The notes: generated by a model from the sequence alone, not told the origin. A DNA stretch of 64,000 nucleotides from Oryzias latipes (GCF_002234675.1 NC_019862.2:20518160-20582159); one strand, 5' to 3'. Shown: positions 13,413-25,692, numbered from the stretch's first letter. A program made the numbers and translations.

Positions 13413-15953
13413 CAAACTATCAACAGTCTTTGATAATTTCCAGAAAAAAAAAGTTCAACCCACACATAGATTCATTGCCAGTGAAATTTATGTGTTTATT
13501 TCCAAACGTAACATGGAAAAATAAATGTCAAAGACACATGCTATTGTCCAGTCAATTTTGGGGGAAACATTTTGTTTTCTGAAAGGTTACAGCCGCGGAT
13601 GTGTATTTTAAATCACTTTTTCTGTCTTTCAGGTGCCGGGTGTTCTTTTTCTCTTCATTTGTCATTTCCTCTAAATTCTAAAGCATTATAATGGACTGGG
13701 GACCTTCTAAGGACGCATTACTCTTCTGCACAACAAGACAGACTCCAAGTCCTGCCATCCATGACCCCGTTGCAATATAAATAGGGTATAGAAAAGTAAT
13801 AAATGGACTCCTTATATAATTCTCACAAGTGTGTGTCAGTGAGACTGTGCTGACATATACTGTAGCACTCTGAGTTCTCTCAGTGACCGATGCTGTATCT
13901 CCTCGAGGGAGGAACGGCCCAACAGCACAACAAACACTTGATCCCAGAGGAGGAGCGCAGAGCAGCGATGGGAAACTGAGAAAACGTGATGCACTGAGCC
14001 ATGCATCACTTTAATAACCCTCACCTGTTGTCTGTTTCCTGAAACATCTCAACTTGATTATACCTTTAGAGTCTAGCACAAAATTGCTTCCTTTTGTTTT
14101 CTTCTATGCAGTTGTTTGATTTGGATAAGTTTAAAAAAAATGGTTTCATTAATATCCACTTTAAAGAGCTTTCTGTTGTTTGGTTAACAGTTTCTCCAAC
14201 CAGTTGGAGTGAGGTGGTGCCAGGAGTTGCCAAACTGACATTAGACACCAATGCAAGAGTTCAGACAAATGTTGACCAGGTACATTGTTTCTTCAATTTC
14301 AGCCATTTTTATTGGGTTTCTGGATACAATTGTGTAAAATCTAATCCTCTGCTGCAAGTGAAGCTCTACTGTATATTAGAAAAAAAATCTGATTGTTTGT
14401 TTTCCCACCAAAGCACTGCACTCTCACACTGCAACACAACTTGTCTGTGAGACAGAATACCATGCTGAACTTATATTTTGAAAGTTTTAAGCCGCAGTTG
14501 GCTAGTGGGACTTGAGTCAGTTATGCTGTTTACTTGGAGTCATTCTATGACTAATATTTAATTTCCACAACATGCTTGTATTTTTTCATCCATTTTTTTT
14601 ATTCTGCCCAGTACAATTTCATTCCTCTAAACGTTACTAGTTCATCAATAGACATGCCAGTTAAGTTTCTCCAGCTCCACCATTTTGTCATTTCGTTGTT
14701 GTCCTCAGACTAATACTCCTGGCTTGTTGCCTCCTAAATAAGTAAGTGCGATCTTTGTCCCAATTATATCATAATGATTTTCTGTGTGAATGGAGCTGTA
14801 AGAACACTTAACTGCTCTGGACTCAGAATCTGTCTGGTGGACGTGTCTATCAAGAAAGAAAATGTATTGTTGCCTTTGATAGAAGAATAGATACTTACTC
14901 TTCATGTAAACCGACTTTTAACATCCTAATTTACCTTAAACTTTAAAAAAGTGTCAAAACATTGTCCTGGTTCTTTATTTTCTTGGGTTTCATAGGCATT
15001 ACCAGTACAGTAAATATTTCATTGATGCGATTTAAAGCCTCTTTCTGTGTTTCTGCAGTTTTTGCAGTTGCAAACGTGTCTCTTTCTCTGTCTTTTAGCA
15101 GATCTTCAGTGTTTTTCTGCCCCTTTCTGATCCCAACAACAATATTACAGGATCCGTTTTAGGTCTGTTTTGTCCTCTTATCTGTAGAATTATAGTCCTA
15201 CTGCAATGGCTTAGTTTTGTTTATTTATTGTAAACATAAAAAAACAACAACATATAAATTAAATACCCTCACTGATAATAAAAATCAGTCTTGACCCTTT
15301 TCAGTTGAGGGAAAAAAAGTCTTCATTTGACAGAACTTAAGAAAATAACATGTTTCAAAAGGAGATAGGCCGAAGCTGTAGTGTTGTAAGCCTACTCCTT
15401 AATACACATTCAACTGGGATCAGCCATCAATCACTTTATAAATACCAGGAATTTATTACAATCAACATGTGGCTCAGACATCAACACCATTGATTACATA
15501 ACCATTACCTATTAAATATTTAGATGTAGAGATTGAAAATAATTTCTTTGTATTTATTTTTCAATTGACTGATGTTTCTAGTCCTGAATGTAGATCATTC
15601 CACAGTGTTCTCTGGTTACTGTAATGCTAAATTTGTTCACCCTCGCTCTCTTTCAACAAAGTTTTTTTTTAAAGTGAACTAAATCTAATTTTATAAAGAA
15701 ATTGAACCGCCTTGTATGCTATGAAGTCTGATCATTTCAGTAATTTAGATTTGACAAATAGATAATTACTGTGGTTAATTGTTCTGAATTGAAGGATATA
15801 TAGAGGATGGATATGTTTCCCCAAACAGAACAGTATTGAAAATGTGAAAATACCAAAAGTAGCACAAAATATGTAATTAATTTTTTTCCAGGCTGTGTGT
15901 CCATTTGGCTTTTTTATGATTTAAATACTTTGAGGTATGGTTATTTAAACAGT
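13413..15953. other. No recognisable feature
   Basis: 2.5 kb of AT-rich intergenic sequence without recognised coding or repeat signal. Confidence 0.5.
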
Positions 15954-17330
15954 TATTATGGCCCGCAGCAGCAGTCACTGACTGCAAGGACCATATTGTT
16001 TTCGCAGTTGGAACGAAGACTTCGCCGCCTTTCAGCGAGAATTTGACCCCCGCCGCATGCTCGAAAAGTCACCAAAACGTGCACACACCTGGGATAAATT
16101 GAAAATGAATTTTCCACAAAGTCAACGTCACCCCCCCGAAGACGATGACATCACGGCCAGCGATCCCGTCAAAAAAATGAATGGGCCGAAAATCGCGTAT
16201 GGGGCCGAACAAAATGTACTTCAAAATACGGCCGCGAAACCAAGACACACGTGTCGGGGATATCCCAGAGATGTTTTGAAATCATTATGGGACGGCCACA
16301 CGACCTACGGCTTGGCGGCCATTTTGTGGCGAACTCTGAGAATTGGCGATTTTCGTGTTTTCCCACAATATGGGGAAAAGACGCTTTTGTTTGAGCGATT
16401 TTCACGCAATTGCACACACTTGCTGCCAGCTCCACTCTACAAACACCCCAGAAGTGTCGTTGACCTTTGACCTTGGGCAAAGGCCGCCATCTGGAATTTT
16501 CTCAAAAAAGCACCTTTAGCACCAGATACAAACGAAAACTCGTCGTTGGAATTTTCATCAATCGTCTCGTAACTTTTCGGGCACCAACGGCCAGCTACTC
16601 TGGACAAAATGTTGGAATTAGAAGTTGTAGATTTTGAACGGCGTGCGCGTGGCGAGCTAGCAACCGTTGCCATCTTGGCTAGCTCGCACATTTTTCATCG
16701 GAATGTCGTGAAGAGGAAATGTGCGATTCCTTGGCCCGCGCTGAACAAAACGATGCTACGCACGACAAGATCGATAAAGGAATGTGGCCGTGGTAAGCAA
16801 AAAACCGTCGCAAAAAAATGTGCCGACTCGGCAAAAACGAAAAAATTCGTAACTTTTTTTTTGAGAATGGACTAACGAAACCAATATACCCTTGTCCGCG
16901 ATATCCAAAGGACGTTTTGAAATCATTACGGGATGGTGACACGACCTACGGTTTGGCGGCCATTTTGTGCCAAAATCTGCCATTTTGCGTTTTTCGCGTT
17001 TTTACACAATATGGAAAAATGAACTTTTTTTCGAGCGATTTTCACGAAATTTGACTCGCATGTTGCTAGAGCAAGTCCACAACTACCTCTGGAGTTTCGT
17101 CCACCTTTGACCTCGGGAAAAGGCCGCCATCTTGAATTTTCTATAAAAAACGCCTTTACCGCTGGATTCAATCGTAAACTTGTCGTTGGAATTTTCCGCG
17201 ATCGTCTTGAAACTTTTTGGGCATCAACGGCAAGCTACTGTGAAAAAAATGTTGCAATTAGAAGTTGTAGATTTTGAACGGCGTCCGCGTGGCGAGCTCG
17301 CAAAGTCGCGCACTGCTATTCCTCATACCT
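15954..17330 (+). repeat. CpG-rich tandem array, 1,377-bp unit 1
   Basis: The unit starts with TATTATGGCCCGCAGCAG and is repeated head to tail at 17331. It contains two related halves of about 640-690 bp; for example GATATCCCAGAGATGTTTTG (16258) matches GATATCCAAAGGACGTTTTG (16900), and the block around 16481-16665 matches 17120-17300. CpG density is far above the surrounding DNA. Open frames occur on both strands (such as 137 codons at 16057-16470) but no protein family is recognised. Confidence 0.85.
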
Positions 17331-18697
17331 TATTATGGCCCGCAGCAGCAGTCACTGACTGCAAGGACCATGTTGTTTTCGCAGTTGGAACGACGACTTC
17401 GCCGCCTTTCAGCGAGAATTTGACCCCCGCCGCATGCTCGAAAAGTCACCAAAACGTGCACACACCTGGGATAAATTGAAAATGAATTTTCCACAAAGTC
17501 AACGTCACCCCCCCGAAGACGATGACATCACGGCCAGCGATCCCGTCAAAAAAATGAATGGGCCGAAAATCGCGTATGGGGCCGAACAAAATGTACTTCA
17601 AAATACGGCCGCGAAACCAAGACACACGTGTCGGGGATATCCCAGAGATGTTTTGAAATCATTATGGGACGGCCACACGACCTACGGCTTGGCGGCCATT
17701 TTGTGGCGAACTCTGAGAATTGGCGATTTTCGTGTTTTCCCACAATATGGGGAAAAGACGCTTTTGTTTGAGCGATTTTCACGCAATTGCACACACTTGC
17801 TGCCAGCTCCACTCTACAAACACCCCAGAAGTGTCGTTGACCTTTGACCTTGGGCAAAGGCCGCCATCTGGAATTTTCTCAAAAAAGCACCTTTAGCACC
17901 AGATACAAACGAAAACTCGTCGTTGGAATTTTCATCAATCGTCTCGTAACTTTTCGGGCACCAACGGCCAGCTACTCTGGACAAAATGTTGGAATTAGAA
18001 GTTGTAGATTTTGAACGGCGTGCGCGTGGCGAGCTAGCAACCGTTGCCATCTTGGCTAGCTCGCACATTTTTCATCGGAATGTCGTGAAGAGGAAATGTG
18101 CGATTCCATGGCCCGCGCTGAACAAAACGATGCTACGCACGACAAGATCGATAAAGGAATGTGGCCGTGGTAAGCAAAAAACCGTCGCAAAAAAATGTGC
18201 CGACTCGGCAAAAACGAAAAAATTCGGAACTTTTTTTTTGAGAATGGACTAACGAAACCAATATACCCTTGTCCGCGATATCCAAAGGACGCTTTGAAAT
18301 CATTACGGGATGGTGACACGACCTACGGTTTGGCGGCCATTTTGTGCCAAAATCTGCCATTTTGCGTTTTTCGCGTTTTTACACAATATGGAAAAATGAA
18401 CTTTTTTTCGAGCGATTTTCACGAAATTTGACTCGCATGTTGCTAGAGCAAGTCCACAACTACCTCTGGGGTTTCGTCGACCTTTGACCTCGGGAAAAGG
18501 CGGCCATCTTGAATTTTCTATAAAAAACACCTTTGCCACCGGATTCAAACGTAAACTTGTCGTTGGAATTTTCAACGATCGTCTCGAAACTTTTTGGGCA
18601 TCAATGGCAAGCTACTATGGAAAAAATGTTGGAATTAGAAGTTGTAGATTTTGAACGGCGTGCGCGTAGCAAGCTAGCAAAGTGGCGCACTGTTATA
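17331..18697 (+). repeat. CpG-rich tandem array, 1,377-bp unit 2
   Basis: Second copy of the unit at 15954. Roughly the first 1.1 kb is almost identical to unit 1 (the 137-codon frame at 17434-17847 encodes exactly the same peptide). The last ~230 bp is clearly more diverged. The array stops after GCGCACTGTTAT. Unit type unknown to me: a satellite-like or transposon-internal repeat. Confidence 0.85.
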
Positions 18698-19010
18698 ACT
18701 CCCATGCATTTCAATACAATACAGTGAAAATTGAATGCATAGATTAATGCCTGAAACAGAATACATTGAAAAACACTGGATATGGACATATAAGGAATGT
18801 GGGCGTGGTTAGCATAAAACCGCTGTTGCTAAGGACAACAAAAAGTTTACTTTTACCGATTTGTCCGAATCTAACGTCAATCTGTTCGTCCTATCGAGGA
18901 GACCAAAACATAAAATGGTTGCTATGAAGATAAAATTAACAAAAAAGCCGCCATTTTGGAAAAAGTGGGTTTTTTACTAACTTATGACATATAGCTCTCA
19001 CCAATGGAGG
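18698..19010 (+). repeat. Degenerate continuation of the CpG-rich repeat
   Basis: The stretch at 18793-18845 (AAGGAATGTGGGCGTGG, then AGCATAAAACCGCTG) resembles the array segment at 16780-16815 (AAGGAATGTGGCCGTGG, AGCAAAAAACCGTCG). An old, diverged piece of the same family therefore borders the array. The rest is unassigned. Confidence 0.5.
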
Positions 19011-19407
19011 AATGTGTTTTTCTGAGTCAGTTGATGATGCTGATCGCTATGCTAGCACTTTTAGTTATGTTAGCATAACTAGCATAGTTAGCATAATTAG
19101 CATTTTAGGTAATGTGTTTTTCTGAGTCAGTTGATGATGCTGATCGCTATGCTAGCAATTTTAGCTATGTTAGCATAACTAGCATAGTTAGCATAATTAG
19201 CATTTTAGGTAATGTGTTTTTCTGAGTCAGTTGATGCTGATCACTATGCTAGCACTTTTAGCTATGTTAGCATGACTAGCATAGTTAGCATAATTAGCAA
19301 TTTAGGTGATGTGATTTTCTGAGTCAGTTGATGATGCTGATCGCTATGCTAGCACTTTTAGCTATGTTAGCATAATTAGCATAGTTAGCATAATTAGCAT
19401 TTTAGGT
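19011..19407. repeat. Minisatellite, ~100-bp unit x 4
   Basis: Four direct repeats start with AATGTGTTTTTCTGAGTCAG at 19011, 19111, 19211 and (GATGTGATTTTCTGAGTCAG) 19308. The third is 3 bp shorter. Each unit ends in an AT-rich run of TTAGCAT/CTAGCAT words that is self-complementary (GCTATGCTAGCA, TTAGCATAACTAGC). It directly abuts a truncated MITE. Confidence 0.9.
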
Positions 19408-19552
19408 AGATAAAGGTGGAAAGATTTCATGTAATCCATGGACACCAGTGAAGATCACAAATCATTGAAGAAAAAAGGTTCAGAGCACTGTTTAGTGGGG
19501 TCTAGATGACCCAACTCCCAATGTTAAAGTGCCTAGGATAGCACAAGGGTTA
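19407..19552 (-). mobile_element. TA-target MITE, copy 3 (truncated)
   Basis: The last ~145 bp of the MITE found at 4666 and elsewhere, with the intact end GGATAGCACAAGGGT followed by TA. The other end is lost at the border with the minisatellite. Confidence 0.85.
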
Positions 19553-19950
19553 AGTATGATTATGCAGTTTTTAGCCAAAATCCAAAAGCCAGTGTTGTTT
19601 TCTAGGACATAGTTTCTAAACAGCAGTTCATTGGAAATTAGCGGTGCAGCAAAAATGGCGAGAAGCATTGGAACTTTCCTATTTTACAGTTTTGAGCCAA
19701 ATGTCAGCTTGGATGAGGAAAACAAAGACGTACATGGATCTGTTTGTCTGCAAGTGGATGTATCAGAATGAAGCAGAGCAGGGAGACTTTGGCCCGCCGA
19801 CTGTATTACCTATGTCACTGCTAAAAGCTTTTTCAAATGACATTTTTTTTGTCTGCTCCTGATTCACGATTTGATTTTTTTTTTTTAAGCTAAATTTTCT
19901 TGCCACAAGAACATGTTAAAAACACAAAAAAAAAAAAAAAATTTTCATTG
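19553..19950 (+). repeat. Dispersed repeat family A, copy 3
   Basis: Contains TTTGGCCCGCC, GTCTGCTCCTGATTCAC and CACAAGAACATGTTAAAAAC, matching copies near 4000 and 13000. Non-coding as far as I can tell. Confidence 0.5.
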
Positions 19951-20854
19951 GATTGGCCAAATCAAGCTGATGGCATCTAAGTTTGCACGTAAAACGTACA
20001 GAGCTCTTAAACGTTGCGTCACTCTCTGTTTTAGCTTTGTTAACATTTACACAGAAAGGGGTGGTCAGTTGGATGTGACATACAACATAAAGGAGCCTGT
20101 GACTGAAAAGCTCTGATTGGCTGGATTTCATTTCCCAATAAGCGACACTGATAACACTAAACAGTGAACACCAACTCATTATAACTAAGCACGTAAACAG
20201 GAAAGAACTTATCTAAAAAGTAAAAAAAATCACTTGTGTAAAACAAATGTGAGCTTTGAATACAACAATCCTTTGTTGATTAACCCAACTTTTAAATTAA
20301 ATGTGAGGCACTAAAAACCCAATTTTAACTGTGCGAAGGGCGCCTGAAAACGGTCCTTTCTTGAGCACATCATGGGGATTTACCTACTGCTGCCTGAGTG
20401 AGCTGGGAGACGTGCAGCTCCTGACGAGATGAAGTGTTTGTCAGTCACGACGGTGTGCCAAGAGCCACAGTTGTTCTTCATCCACCCCTGAGCTCATTAC
20501 TTTCCTTCTATTCAGCCTACTGCCCCCCAAAGTGAGCCCTTATTGTTGTCTCCCATGACCCGAAATGTTCTGTCTGTTCTGAAGACGCCATGAAGTGACA
20601 TGACCCCTGCTGATTGTCTCCTGCATGAATATGGATTAAGTTGAGTCACGTGTTGCTTTTATTTTTACTCATCCTGTTTCTATGAGCACAAAATGTTGTA
20701 ACTTTTTTTTTGTTTGTTTTGTGTCACGTAAACATGTCAGCATAAATTTATTTTCTGGAAATCTAATCTGATGTTTCCCTGTATTGCAGCACCACCTTGT
20801 GTTTGATATTGTCACCCTGCAAGGCTGCAGGGTCAGACTTTGTTCAACACAAAC

Positions 20855-20925
20855 CAAGAATGAATGAATGAATGCATGAATGAATGAATGAATGAATGAA
20901 TGAATGAATGAATGAATGAATGAGG
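20855..20925. repeat. (AATG)n microsatellite
   Basis: About 17 copies of GAATGAAT-type tetranucleotides with one GCAT interruption. An AT-rich LINE-tail-like sequence follows (TTTATACAGCACTTTACAA). Confidence 0.95.
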
Positions 20926-21417
20926 CTTAATTTATACAGCACTTTACAACTCCTTCAGGTTACCAGAGTGCTTCGAAATAAAAAAGAGTTTGGCTAATTT
21001 TGAACTTTTATTTTGTCTAATAATTTTTTTTTAATGGCATACAATTACAAATAACAACAGCCAATAATATAAAATCATTAATAATAATATTGCGCAATAC
21101 AAAATTTACATAAAAGATGAATAAGAATGCAATAAAATGAATAAAAGAAAATAAAATGCCACCATTGGAAAAAAAACAAATCTATAAACCCCTTAACAAA
21201 CACGATTATGTCATGACATCCCAATAACAAACACGGAATGCATTTATAAATATAATTGACAATAGTTTATAAACTAAAAAAGGGAAAAGACAGGAGGCAA
21301 AAACAGAAAAAAGAAAAGATTAAATAAAAGGAGTCAGATCTCAACCAAGCATCCATCTTCCATTTGTTTGTTTACTCATGTATTCATTATCATGTGTGGA
21401 TACTTACATCCACAATC

Positions 21418-22562
21418 ATGTGCATCAGGGGTCGGGAACCTTTTTGGCCAAGAGAGCCATAAATGCCACATATTTTGAAATGTAATTTCGAAAGAGCCAT
21501 ACAATAATGTAGTGTCCCTTTCCCACACTGAGGCACGGAGACTTAACCTCTTTTAAAGTTCTTTATTCCGATTACTGCAGACCGCAACAAACGCCGTTCA
21601 ATTAATTCAGCAACTCCTGAATCTCTCCCGCCGACACGAGAGCGCTTCTCCCAACTTTATATTCCCCTGCTCCCGCTGCAGCCCTCCCATTTCCCTTGTT
21701 CGGCCCATAGCTGAACCCCATTGGTCCAAACTACCTAACAACAGGCTGAGCGACAGAACTGAGGGCCAATCAGATCTCTGCTTGATCGATGCGTTCAATG
21801 AACTCCAGAACTTTTAACGCGGCCCAACAGCCATCCAACTCAGTCCGCGACAATTTGTTTAAAACTAAATATACAAATGAATGTGTGCATTTGATTTAAT
21901 TTCAACATTTTTAAAGTACAATAAGTCTGTGGATTCTTTTTTAATAACATTGTTATTCTGTTGCTAATAAATGATGAGTATTTCTCGTGGTAGTTTTGCT
22001 GATGGTCTAGTCCGGTTGATACGTGGTGAGTTTCTGCTTCACGCAGGCGTTGAGACTTTAACGTGATCTTAGGTCTGAATGTTCTGTAGATGTGACAAAG
22101 ACTGCTCACATGCAGACGGGGAGCCAAACACACACTCACACGCTGCAGTGAGTGACGGGAAGCGGGTTTTACGTTTTTACAATCCCTGCGCGATTCACCT
22201 GCTGCCTGTCCCCACAACACCTCAGCCCCACCCTCTGCTTTCTCCCTCACACATCCCGTCCCCGCATCTGCGCGCTCTTTCTCAGAGACGGGAGCGCGTA
22301 GTTTTAGGCACGGCAATTCACAGGTTTCCAGCTGGTACAAACTCTGTGAAATAATAGATAATAGTAACTGATAGCGCTGGCGCAGATTTCTCTCTCTAAG
22401 CACTGCTACTACTACGCGCCTCTGACATCGCATCGCGCCCGAGAAGGACTGGTCTAATGAAAAAAAAAACTATAATTAAAGATTTGTCTGCGAGCCACAT
22501 GTGACCATCAAAAGAGCCATATATGGCTCGCGAGCCATAGGTTCCCGACCCCTGATGTGCAT
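21418..22562. mobile_element. Non-autonomous hAT transposon with 8-bp TSD
   Basis: The terminal inverted repeats are CAGGGGTCGGGAACC at 21426 and GGTTCCCGACCCCTG ending at 22554, with subterminal AAGAGCCATA words at both ends. The 8-bp direct repeat ATGTGCAT flanks the element (21418-21425, 22555-22562). Eight-bp target duplications and this TIR are standard for hAT (Charlie-like) elements. No transposase is present. A solo LTR is nested inside it at about 21509-21852. Confidence 0.93.
21509..21852 (-). mobile_element. Solo LTR-like insertion inside the hAT element
   Basis: On the minus strand it starts TGTCGCGG and ends GGGACACTACA (TG...CA). It holds a TATA-like AATATAAAG and a polyadenylation signal AATAAAG about 50 bp before its end, the order expected in a retroviral or Gypsy-type LTR. 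A clean target duplication is not visible, so the exact right edge (21509 or 21513) is uncertain. No internal retroviral genes are present. Confidence 0.65.
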
Positions 22563-23994
22563 ACATGTTTCTATACAGTTATTTCTTTGGTTCTTCATTT
22601 AAAAGACTTAAACCTAAACATGAAATAGTTTTGTACTCCACTAATTGTATTTTAGATTTTAGTGTTTTTACAGAAGACCATTTCTCTAAAAGCATATTAG
22701 TGCATGCGTCAGATGTTATATAACCAGTTTTCAGAGAACGACATCAACGAAGGTAAATACAGATGCAAACAGCCTTCAGGTTGAGGAGAAAGGTTTCTTT
22801 GATCACAACATCAACCAAAAATCATTTTAGTAAAATTGCCTCCCACATCACAGTAATGACATAAAATATGTCATCTACATGATTCTAATGTTCTAAAATT
22901 TTCTATCTTTCAGCTGATGTCAAAACCGCCAGCTAATGTTCCTAAAAAGCTGTTGTGGAATTGTAAAGGGAGGTGCTCATATGATCTCTATAAATTAATC
23001 TTTTCAAGGAAGGATTTTTCTTGAACTGGCAAAATCTGATTTTCTTTTTGTCATGGGCGTCTTCATTATTCCTTTTCAATTTCAGCCACCACAAAATAAA
23101 CCTTATCTATAAAAGCCTTTAACATTCCTTCAAGTAAAAATGTTAGAATATTGCAAAAATAATTTATAAATACGTTTCAGCTTTGGTAATTCTGCATTTT
23201 TACATTTCGTCTTAGTTTTCTTTTTTTTCTCTTTTTTTCTTTGTTTAAGTTTGAAGAAAGTTAAAAAAAAGAAAGTAGGAAAAACACACGATCAGATCTG
23301 AGCTTTGGTCAAAGTACATTTTTTCCTGCAGTAACAGACTTACAGCATTGCACTAAACTTTGTTATTCTGTGGTATCTTGCATGGATAAGTGGAGTTAAG
23401 TGGAGTTTGTAGGCCTTGTTGCTTGATCTTAGTGCTACCCACACATTATCTGTAGGAGTTTGTGACACCTTGTCCAATACCTTACAGTGTAACTAAAGTC
23501 CAGTTTTGCTTTTTGGTTTACATGGTGAGATTTAGCTTCAAAATATGAACCCCTTGACGCCAATTGATGCAAACATGCATCAAACTACAAACTTTGTTTA
23601 GTGCTTTCCATTCGTAATGAAGCACAAAAAACAAAAAGCAAATAAAATACTCGTAAAAAATGCAGTTTTTTAAACATACACATTAAAAGTATAAAAAAAA
23701 AAAACAAGAAGGTCACAAAAATTAGCACTCCTCCCTTCCACCCGATCCCTCCCACCACCCACCTACTTCCCCCAATATAACCCTTGGCTGGACATAAACA
23801 TGAGAACTGCACCTCTAAAGTAAGAGCCTGCTCCAGAATTACTTTAATTTAGCATCCATTTGAATTCCAAAAACATAAGGGACTGTTTTTGTATTTCATA
23901 GCTGCAAATAAATTCAGACATCAAGGGGTTACGATACTTGTCTTTTTACATTTTGTTTATTAGTCTTTTGTGGTATACTAACCCATTCCGGACC
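22563..23994. other. No recognisable feature
   Basis: AT-rich intergenic sequence between the hAT element and the start of the segmental duplication. Nothing recognised. Confidence 0.5.
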
Positions 23995-24635
23995 AGAGCA
24001 ACCTCCAAAATGACCCATGTACCTAAACACACAAAAAATACTACATGTAGAATTGCAACTGTCACTAGTTTGCTTGACACACACAATAACAACAGAAAAG
24101 TTGAATTTAGAGACTAAAATGCTAAAAAGTCAACACTGTTGTGCAATACAGCATGTATTACTTGTTTCCATGTAAGTGGTAAAATAAACTTTGTGTCTAA
24201 TAACCGATTTTAGTTAAAAACCTTTATGATTTCCCCTTGGTGATCCCTGCTGTAATTCATTAGAAGTTGCATATGGTTTTAAGTTTTGGCTGAACTGAGA
24301 GGACTGATTGACTTGACATGTTACGCAACTGTAGTTGCAACAGCTGCACTTAAAACCATTGATTTTTAGGCAGGTGGTCCTATGGGTTATTTATTTAGTG
24401 GCAGACAAAGGTCAAATGTTTCACTGCTGAGCAGCTACAGGGGAGCAACTCCTTCCTCTCACTGCAGATGCTGCACGTAAACTCAATCATTCATTCAATC
24501 ATTCATCCAACGAGGTTTCCCCCAGAAAAAGTCAACAAGTTTTAAAGCAACACAAATAAATGTGATAGTTGTAAACTTTTTGCAAAACTGCAGCCATTCC
24601 ATTCCAGACTTTAAAAAGTTTTTTGTATCTCTTTG

Positions 24636-24844
24636 TAACCCTTGTGCTATTCTAGGCACTTTAACATTGGGAGTTGGGTCATCTAGACCCCACTAGACAG
24701 TGCGCTCAACCTTTTTCTTCAATGATTTGTGATCTTCACTGGTGTCCATGGATTTCATGAAATCTTTCCACCTTTATCCACCTTTGTCATGGTAGGGAGA
24801 ACACATCAATGTAAGGGTGGGGTCATAGGATAGCACAAGAGTTA
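24636..24844 (+). mobile_element. TA-target MITE, copy 4, upstream of gene 1
   Basis: A ~205-bp MITE with ends ACCCTTGTGCTATTCTAG and ATAGCACAAGAGT, TA on both sides. It is absent at the matching place upstream of gene 2, so it arrived after the duplication or was lost there. Confidence 0.85.
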
Positions 24845-24849
24845 AGAGG

Positions 24850-25437
24850 ACTGAACTCTTAACACAACTACTAGGAAACTTCTGCAGAGCCGCCAGAAAG
24901 CATTCTCCATCTGATTGCTACGGTGTGGTACTGGAGCTGCAACACTCAAGACAGGAAGGACTTGGCCCGGGTTGTGAAAACAGAACAGGTAATTGTAGGA
25001 GGACCTCTACCACAACTCGACTCAGTGTACGACAGCCAGGTCCGACGAAAGGCTGGTCGTATAGCTGCAGACCCCGCCCACCCAGAACATCAACTGTTGC
25101 ACCTCTTCCCTCTGCAAAGAGACACAGGAGCATCAGAACTCACAGCAATAGACTGAGAAGCAGCTTCTTCCCCAGAGCTGTGAAGCCCCCCCCCCAATCA
25201 CACACTTGTGTCAACACCCCCCACCCACACACACACTCACAGACAGATTTAACATAAACTACCTATCCCCCGTCATTACGCTGTTGACATGCTCTAACTG
25301 CACTTTAAATTTATGTGCAATACTCTTTTCATGTTACTGTACACTCTTTCTTATCATGTGTATTTATTGAAAAGAGCTGCTGGAAACAATTTCGTTGTGC
25401 ATTGCATAATGATAATAAAAGATTCGGATTCTGATTG
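24850..25437 (+). mobile_element. 5'-truncated L2/CR1-like LINE 3' end
   Basis: A degraded C-terminal ORF2 segment (frames containing FPRAVK after a run of basic residues) is followed by a ~280-bp untranslated tail ending ATAATAAAAGATTCGGATTC. It lies about 190 bp upstream of the gene 1 TATA box and is missing upstream of gene 2, where GATTGGTCCTATTGATCC continues directly. Confidence 0.75.
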
Positions 25438-25622
25438 GTCCTATTGATCCTAAAGAAGAATTCACTACTGCAGAGCTGATAAAACCTATGGTGCAAGTCT
25501 ATGCTGAAGTTGACTGTTTGGTACGCAGATAAGACGAAGGTGGGTGCTCAAGGGTTATATTTACCAAAGATGACAGGGGAGGTAGGGATTTTGTCATGGG
25601 TGCACATAGTACAGTAGCAGGG

Positions 25623-25630
25623 TATAAAAA
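25623..25630 (+). promoter_or_regulatory. TATA box of His-rich fetuin gene 1
   Basis: TATAAAAA lies 70 bp before the start codon, in a block almost identical to the gene 2 promoter (about 25440-25692 versus 39045-39309). A start of transcription near 25653 is expected. The word TATTTACCAAAG about 70 bp further upstream resembles a forkhead (FoxA-like) site, which would fit liver expression; that part is inference. Confidence 0.75.
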
Positions 25631-25692
25631 GGTCACCATTTCCTCCTCTGGGTATCTCTTCTGTTAGGCTGTGTGTGACAGAGTGGGCCTTG

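Noticed and set aside
16057..16470. 137-codon gene repeated at 17434
   Set aside because: No family match, an equally open opposite strand and location within a tandem repeat. Kept only as a low-level observation.
19011..19407. CRISPR-like regular repeats
   Set aside because: Direct ~100-bp units without unique spacers, in a vertebrate genome: a minisatellite.
22079..22433. Overlapping frames (91 codons +, 197 codons -) in the hAT element
   Set aside because: They lie in a non-autonomous transposon and show no transposase motif.
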